Below, piece by piece: positions 59,019 to 64,000 of a stretch of DNA of 64,000 nucleotides. Origin of the DNA: Megaleporinus macrocephalus (lineage: Eukaryota; Chordata; Actinopteri; Characiformes; Anostomidae); NCBI GenBank assembly GCA_021613375.1, contig CM038704.1, positions 190,001 through 254,000 of the forward strand. Direction: 5' to 3'. The position numbers and the translations under genes were made by a program. Numbering within the stretch: the stretch's first letter is position 1; each line of letters begins with the position of its first letter. The notes below the pieces were generated by a model. It was not told the DNA's origin. It did no database searches and saw only the letters and a list, made by a program, of their open reading frames with translations.

Positions 59019-60210
59019 AAAACTTGACTAATGTTTTACACGTTAACTAACCAAGCACACGCCGTTAATCACACCGAATGCTAATTTTAAATAACAAGTA
59101 CACGGGATTTACCAACCGGTCCTCTCTTTTATTTTTCATTTTAAACTAACCTCAAAGCTTCTCTTCTGGTCTTACTTTTTATTTGTTTTATTTTTTTTAT
59201 TATTACTATTTTTTTTTAGTATTGGCTTTTATGACTATTCAGTCCAGGAACTGTTCATTACGAGGTTGGACTAAACTGGTATGTGGGGGCAGAAGATTAT
59301 ATTACCGTTTTCTTTAGTTTTTCTTTGTTTTTTAACCGAATAACAGCCCGTTTCAGACAACAGATATTCCTGTTTGTGCTTGGAAATACAGTTAATAATC
59401 TGTGAATGAAATGTTGTACAAATCAATGTCTGAAAATAATGATTCTTAAAACTTTAAGCGTTAACTTTTTATTTCATCTGCCATGAAGTAACGTAGTCGC
59501 ATGCTGTAGAAATGCTTACGCAGGTGCTCTCTTCTTTTCTTTTCCTTCTTTTTTTCTGTTTTTTAGTTTTTTAAGATCTCTTGAAGGTGAAATTTGGTTT
59601 TTAGGAGATAAAAAAGAAGTCCTGTAAGGGATGGAAGCTCAATTCCAGTCGTTTCTTTTTTGCCGCGCTGTGTATACATCGTTTACTTTTACTGGCAAAG
59701 CTATGCACCCAAGTGAGAAGCAGAAGGAGAAGGACTGCTGCAGAGACTTTCCTCCGCCCCCTCCTCGTCGCGAGCTCCCGAAACGATGACCGAGACAACA
59801 CGCGTCCCTTCTTTCGCCCGGTGGAACGGAGGGATTCGTCCAAACGAGCTCCGTTCTGGCTTCCTCCAATTGAAATGTTTAGAAAATGGCATCTGAACCG
59901 GCCGATTCTGCCCCCCACTGTAAACAGATGCACTTTCTTTAATAGTTGTGACATTTTTTAATGTTTTTTTCTTCCTCTCTCTGCGATAATGTACAATAAT
60001 TGTGATGTATTTGTGTGTGCTGCCACCAGTAAAGATTAATTGCAGTTCAATTAAAAATGGATTCCCCCCCTTTATTTTCTCATCATTAATAACTGTAGAG
60101 CTCGGCACTCCTTCTCACCTTTTTTGTATTTAATTTCAGTCTGTCGGTGTACCACAGAAAGCTGGATGCAAGATAGATACTATATTAAAATGTACTGTTA
60201 TTTAAGATGT

Positions 60211-60216
60211 AATAAA
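60211..60216 (+). terminator. gnb1: Poly(A) signal AATAAA, distal
   Basis: TGTAATAAAAGAAGTTTGAG followed by a T/GT-rich stretch (TGTCTCTCTGTTTCGATGTT), the normal layout of a cleavage site. This is the most likely end of gnb1. Confidence 0.55.
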
Positions 60217-60235
60217 AGAAGTTTGAGATGTCTCT

Positions 60236-62268
60236 CTGTTTCGATGTTTTGGTAGAGACCGCCGCCTCGGGTAGCGCCAACCGCCCTAGTCAGGAGTGTG
60301 TCTATCAATAAGAGGCTGTTAATTGATTTATTGAGATTATGTAGGACTAATATTGGTGCCTCAGGCGCAGAGTTGATGCTTTTTCTGTTCACGGTTCACC
60401 AAAGTGTGGCTGGTTTCTCGTTAGTTTGGAAATCAAAGCTAGGAATGACCAAAAAGGACATTCCACGAAAACCGATCTCGCTCTTCCGGAATAATCGGTT
60501 TCTCTTGACCCTCATAGAAGCTCGACATCACAGAGTGTTATGACAGAGTTTAGTACACATTAATACAGGCTTCTTAAAGTCTTAATGTCTCAAATTCAAA
60601 ACTAAAGCCTCCATCAAAGGTCTTATATTTAATTTAGTCAAGTCTTAAATTTTTACTTTCGTTAATTCCCGAGAAGCGTAGTCTAACCAGAAGTTAGTTC
60701 TGTGTTCTCTGTATTAAAATAAGATAGTCCTGTGTTAGTCCCACAGGGGGAGTAACCGCTGTAGAGGGATAGCAGGACGTTCCTGGGGGGCTACCGGTCT
60801 TGGTATTTGGTGATTAACCTATAAATCCTATGATAACTGCAGGCAGGACACTGTCCTGTTTACCTGCTACCTGCCCACCAAAGTACACCCGTGGATATCT
60901 ACCGCCTCAGTCACCAAGGTAACGCCTCTGGAATTCATTTGTCTGTATTGGAAAACTTGGGAAAGTGTGTTTCCAGCCAGGCTTGGCTTGATGAGAGCAA
61001 TTTTCCCAGTTATTGATTTTCCCAGTTATAAGTTCATTGCAAGCTATGTAAGAAGACCATCTACGCAGATATGGATCTTGGGTCTCGCGCCAAGGCGGGG
61101 AAACACCAGCTTGCCATGAAAAGCCTTCAGCGGACTCCAGCCCTCACAGTTCTGGCCCCATTCCCACCATCTTTCCCAGTGACCGGACCCGGACGCAATA
61201 TCGCTAACATCCTTCGGGATACATTCGGATCCAGTGAATAACATTCTGAGCTGCTTTGGAATCTTCACTCAAACATCTGTGGGATAACAGCGGTGGTGAT
61301 GGTAGTCTTTTCCAGGCGATGCTCTCCTGAATATCAGCAGAACTTTATCTAGCGAGCTTTGGCCCAGCAGTCTTCATCAACAGAGAGCTGATACACGCGT
61401 ACCAGGCCGCATGTGTAATGTTCGATGAAATCTTCAGGTCAACCTAGAGCTGGGGCGACGCGGCAACGCAATCGATTACGAAATTACGCCGATTAACATA
61501 ACACGTGTTGATACGTCACAAAGGCGGCCACGCCCACTGAAAGCATGTCTTGATCTGCGTGTATCTAAAGTTGTGGGAGTGTTTCACACAGACACAGATT
61601 TTTAAATTATTAACGTAGCGGCTGATTTATTCACCGTCTGAAGCGATGTAGCGTCACCGCCCTCAGACTTTTCTGCGTCAGCTCCGTTAACATGGTTGCT
61701 AAGCAACACGTCCAGTAGAGGGCAGTTTGGAGTAAATGAAACATGGCGGCGGTGGAAGAGCTCGAAGTTCTTTATTTGCTTGGAAGACGAAGGAAAGCGA
61801 CTGTTTGTCTCCGCGCTGAGAAGTTTCTAATGAACGTACACTCCTCAGAAGTCCTGCCACTTCTTCTTCAGCGTGTTCGTATGGAAGTGGTCGCGTCTTG
61901 CACTGCCCCCCACGGTCTCCAGCGGTACTGCTCCACCCCGTCCGTATCTGAATGTAAGGAATGAACTCAGAGTACGGACAGGAGGCGTATCCGCATTTAA
62001 CGTTAATCATGTTTCTTTTTTAGTAGAGTCACTCGACTACGCACCGACTACTAACCAATTCTTAATCGTCCAGTGTGGAACCTAGAACTGTTCTAGATAC
62101 CGCAGAGCTTTAAAACACACGTTCTCAAACGACTCTCGGCCAAAATATATAGTCCACAAACCGGCCGAGTTCTTGTGTGTGACTCGTCTCTAAAAGTCGA
62201 GTCAGAGCGTAGACTCTTAGTCTTTAACCACTTATAGATCACGTGTATGTGAGTATAAGTGAGTATAT
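60236..62268. other. Intergenic, no confident gene
   Basis: Contains a LINE-type tail fragment (about 60720-60790, TTAGTCCCACAGGGGGAG). A possible hAT-like left end lies at about 61444 (CTAGAGCTGGGGCGACG) with no matching right end found. A palindromic X-box-like site is at 61695-61707. A 73-codon open frame (61743-61964, starting MAAVEELEV) may lie inside that element. Frame 61044-61268 (-) is open but unrecognised. Nothing is strong enough to call a gene. Confidence 0.4.
61695..61707. promoter_or_regulatory. Palindromic X-box-like site
   Basis: GTTGCTAAGCAAC is a near-perfect palindrome of the RFX half-site GTTGCY. Its context is probably a transposon-derived stretch, so regulatory use is doubtful. 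Confidence 0.3.
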
Positions 62269-62399
62269 TAGGGGTGTGTTTAAAAAATCTATTTTTCAAT
62301 TCAAATCGATCTTCATTTGAATAATCAATATCGATTTGCTTAAACCTGAGATTGGGAACTTGTGAATCGGGATCGAATCGATCATGATACCCAGCCCTA
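62269..62399. mobile_element. Short hAT-like MITE, 131 bp
   Basis: Ends TAGGGGTGTG and (inverted) TAGGGCTGGGTATCATG. The 8-bp flanks GAGTATAT and GTATATAT agree only partly. The interior has AAATCGAT and AATCGATCATG inverted stretches. A (TA)n run follows directly (62400-62420). Confidence 0.5.
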
Positions 62400-62490
62400 G
62401 TATATATATATATATATATTATTTGTTTAATAGTTAAATTAATATATATATATATTATAGTTTGTGTATATGTATATATATAAATATATA

Positions 62491-62815
62491 CACACACACC
62501 ACGTCAGTGTCACTGCAGCACTGAGAATGACCCACCTCCCTCATAGTATCTGCTCCTGTATGGTCAGTGGAGCTGATACAGTGGACAGTGAGTGGAGGTC
62601 CTGTATGGTCAGTGGAGCTGATACAGTGGACAGTGAGTGGAGGTCCTGTATGGTCAGTGGAGCTGATACAGTGGACAGTGAGTGGAGGTCCTGTATGGTC
62701 AGTGGAGCTGATACAGTGGACAGTGAGTGGAGGTCCTGTATGGTCAGTGGAGCTGATACAGTGGTCAGTGAGTGGAGATACAGAGAGGTGGGTTTAATGT
62801 TGATTATATATAATT
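62491..62815. mobile_element. Palindromic MITE-like element with 45-bp arm, copy 3
   Basis: The core side GTCACTGCAGCACTGAGAAT and GACCCACCTCCCTCATAGTA is followed by about five 45-bp units (62556-62775) in the orientation of the right arm. The end is GAGGTGGGTTTAATGTTGAT. The left arm is absent. This is the third arm configuration of the same family in the window. Confidence 0.7.
62556..62775. repeat. 45-bp minisatellite, about 5 copies
   Basis: Near-identical units with core GGAGCTGATACAGTGGACAG, the same family as 4808-5035 and (inverted) 48609-49330. Confidence 0.94.
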
Positions 62816-63654
62816 AGTATAATTAATGTGAGATTATCTTCGGTGGTTGTTTTAATGTATATGTTTGTTTAACTGAGTGATGTGAATGTAATGTGTTGAC
62901 GTCCAGGCTGAGTATGTTTCCTGATGCTGGTGAACTTCCTTCTACTGAGGAACTCCCAACAAAAGTCCTGCAAACAAAAGATCAGTGACGGCGGCGGAGA
63001 GCGCAGGAAACAGAAGGATCTGCTGGGGGTCTCCCTCTGAAACAGGTTTACACCAGAACTGCTTCAGCCTGACCTAATAATAGAAACATCTCGCTTCCTT
63101 CTCCAGACTGTCCTTAGAAAACCTGGCGTGGACAACAACTACTCACACTTCCTGCTGAGCTCCTGCATCACTCGACTCATTAATATTCATCAATCAGTAT
63201 TTCCTGCTTACACACCCACGCTCTCTGGAGCTTTCCTCAGTTTTGGAGATGCTTTGTAAAACTCAAGAACCCTTAGGCTGAGATTCACTGACTGTCTTGA
63301 AGGGAAACTCCACCCAAATACATTACATTCTGATTGTAGTATTTATGCAGCAGTATAGAAAATTCTAAACTTTAGAGCTTCCATAATTAGCAACACTTCA
63401 GGAGTAACTGGTTACACCACACGCTCTGCTGCTTTTCTAAACAAAACACAAAAAACAACGACGTTTCCATTTTTACTGTATTTATTTTATTTAGCTGCTG
63501 TTCACATAAACGTTGAAATACGGAATAAACTTGTAAAACTTCTTTAACAGAAGAATTCTGCATAAAAATAACCAAAATATAAATAAAGCAGATTCTCCAA
63601 ACCTTCAGCAGGTAGCTTCCAGACCTGCTGTTCTAATTGTAAATCAGTTACACA
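62816..63654. other. Intergenic, nothing recognised
   Basis: Unique sequence with no credible open frame and no repeat family identified. Confidence 0.5.
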
Positions 63655-64000
63655 TCACATACAGAGACACACAACCACACACTTAAACACACAACCTCAC
63701 ACAAACACACAACCACACACACAACCACACACTTAAACACACAACCACACACTTAAACACACAACCTCACACTTAAACACACAACCTCACACTTAAACAC
63801 ACAACCACACACTTAAACACACAACCTCACACTTAAACACACAACCACACACACAACCACACACTTAAACACACAACCTCACACTTAAACACACAGCCTC
63901 ATACTTAAACACATACCCACACACTTAAACACACAACCACACACTTAAACACACAACCTCACACTTAAACACACAGCCTCATACTTAAACACATACCCAC
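63655..64000. repeat. CA-rich minisatellite (runs off right edge)
   Basis: About 20-bp units ACACTTAAACACACAACCTC, alternating with ACACTTAAACACACAACCAC. Continues past the window end. Confidence 0.95.

Larger units (their letters stand above)
57851..60235 (+). other. gnb1: gnb1 terminal 3'UTR exon (candidate), about 2.4 kb
   Basis: Begins after a good acceptor and runs without arrays or transposons, unlike all surrounding DNA, as expected for transcribed conserved sequence. It contains T-rich and AU-rich stretches and two poly(A) signals (59013 and 60211). The text near 57851-58080 and 60130-60230 looks like Gbeta-1 3'UTR to me, but this is memory and not a search. Open frames inside (58604-58927, 59601-60108) are treated as chance. 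Confidence 0.55.

Noticed and set aside
58604..60108. Several overlapping 76-135-codon frames on both strands
   Set aside because: They lie in the candidate gnb1 3'UTR exon, overlap one another in different frames and show no known domain.
61743..61964. 73-codon frame starting MAAVEELEV
   Set aside because: Protein-like start, but probably inside a hAT-like repeat. No domain is recognised and the frame ends abruptly.

Overview
The window is vertebrate nuclear DNA, almost certainly from a teleost fish. The evidence is a split G-protein beta gene with GT/AG introns, several fish-type DNA transposons (Tc1, hAT-like, TTAA-flanked), fish-type SINE/LINE tails, CA/GT and ATTT microsatellites, and no prokaryotic-style packed ORFs. 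The repeat families look like those of otophysan fish (characins, catfish and relatives), but that is an impression and not a proof.

There is one confidently identified gene, gnb1 on the + strand. It encodes the heterotrimeric G-protein beta-1 subunit. Nine coding exons between 39626 and 53598 join, with every splice phase agreeing, into exactly 340 codons plus a stop. A CpG-rich candidate promoter and first exon lie at about 24.4-26.3 kb. A 5'UTR exon with the start codon begins at 39575. A spliced 3'UTR exon probably runs 57851 to about 60235. The gene therefore fills more than half of the window.

1-24.4 kb is intergenic and is dominated by tandem arrays of several unrelated families: a 21-bp family (1-1234 and again 13.72-14.65 kb), an 11-bp family (7.1-7.7 kb), a 4.8-kb GT-rich array (7.88-12.67 kb), an AT-rich array inside a TTAA-flanked element (16.53-19.58 kb), a GTGATGG-type array (20.45-22.17 kb) and a 30-bp array (22.18-24.15 kb). 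Between them are a nearly intact Tc1 transposon (2863-4510), Tc1 relics, and a palindromic MITE-like element. I found no convincing protein gene here. The long open frames in this half exist because repeat units are multiples of three.

24.4-60.2 kb is gnb1. Its introns carry five hAT-like or SINE-type insertions with recognisable ends, a short interstitial telomere-type (TTAGGG)n tract, and five minisatellites: 20 bp in intron 1, 51 bp in intron 2, 45 bp in intron 6, 31 bp in intron 8 and 25 bp in the 3'UTR intron. 60.2-64 kb is intergenic, with another copy of the 45-bp-repeat element, hAT-like pieces, and a CA-rich array running off the end.

The main theme is minisatellite birth inside transposable elements. 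At least three array families (45 bp, the AT-rich array, and the 20-bp array made from a SINE head) sit within a recognisable element whose own sequence supplies the repeat unit. Tandem arrays cover roughly 19 kb, about 30% of the window (my estimate by adding spans). I did not find a new multi-gene system.
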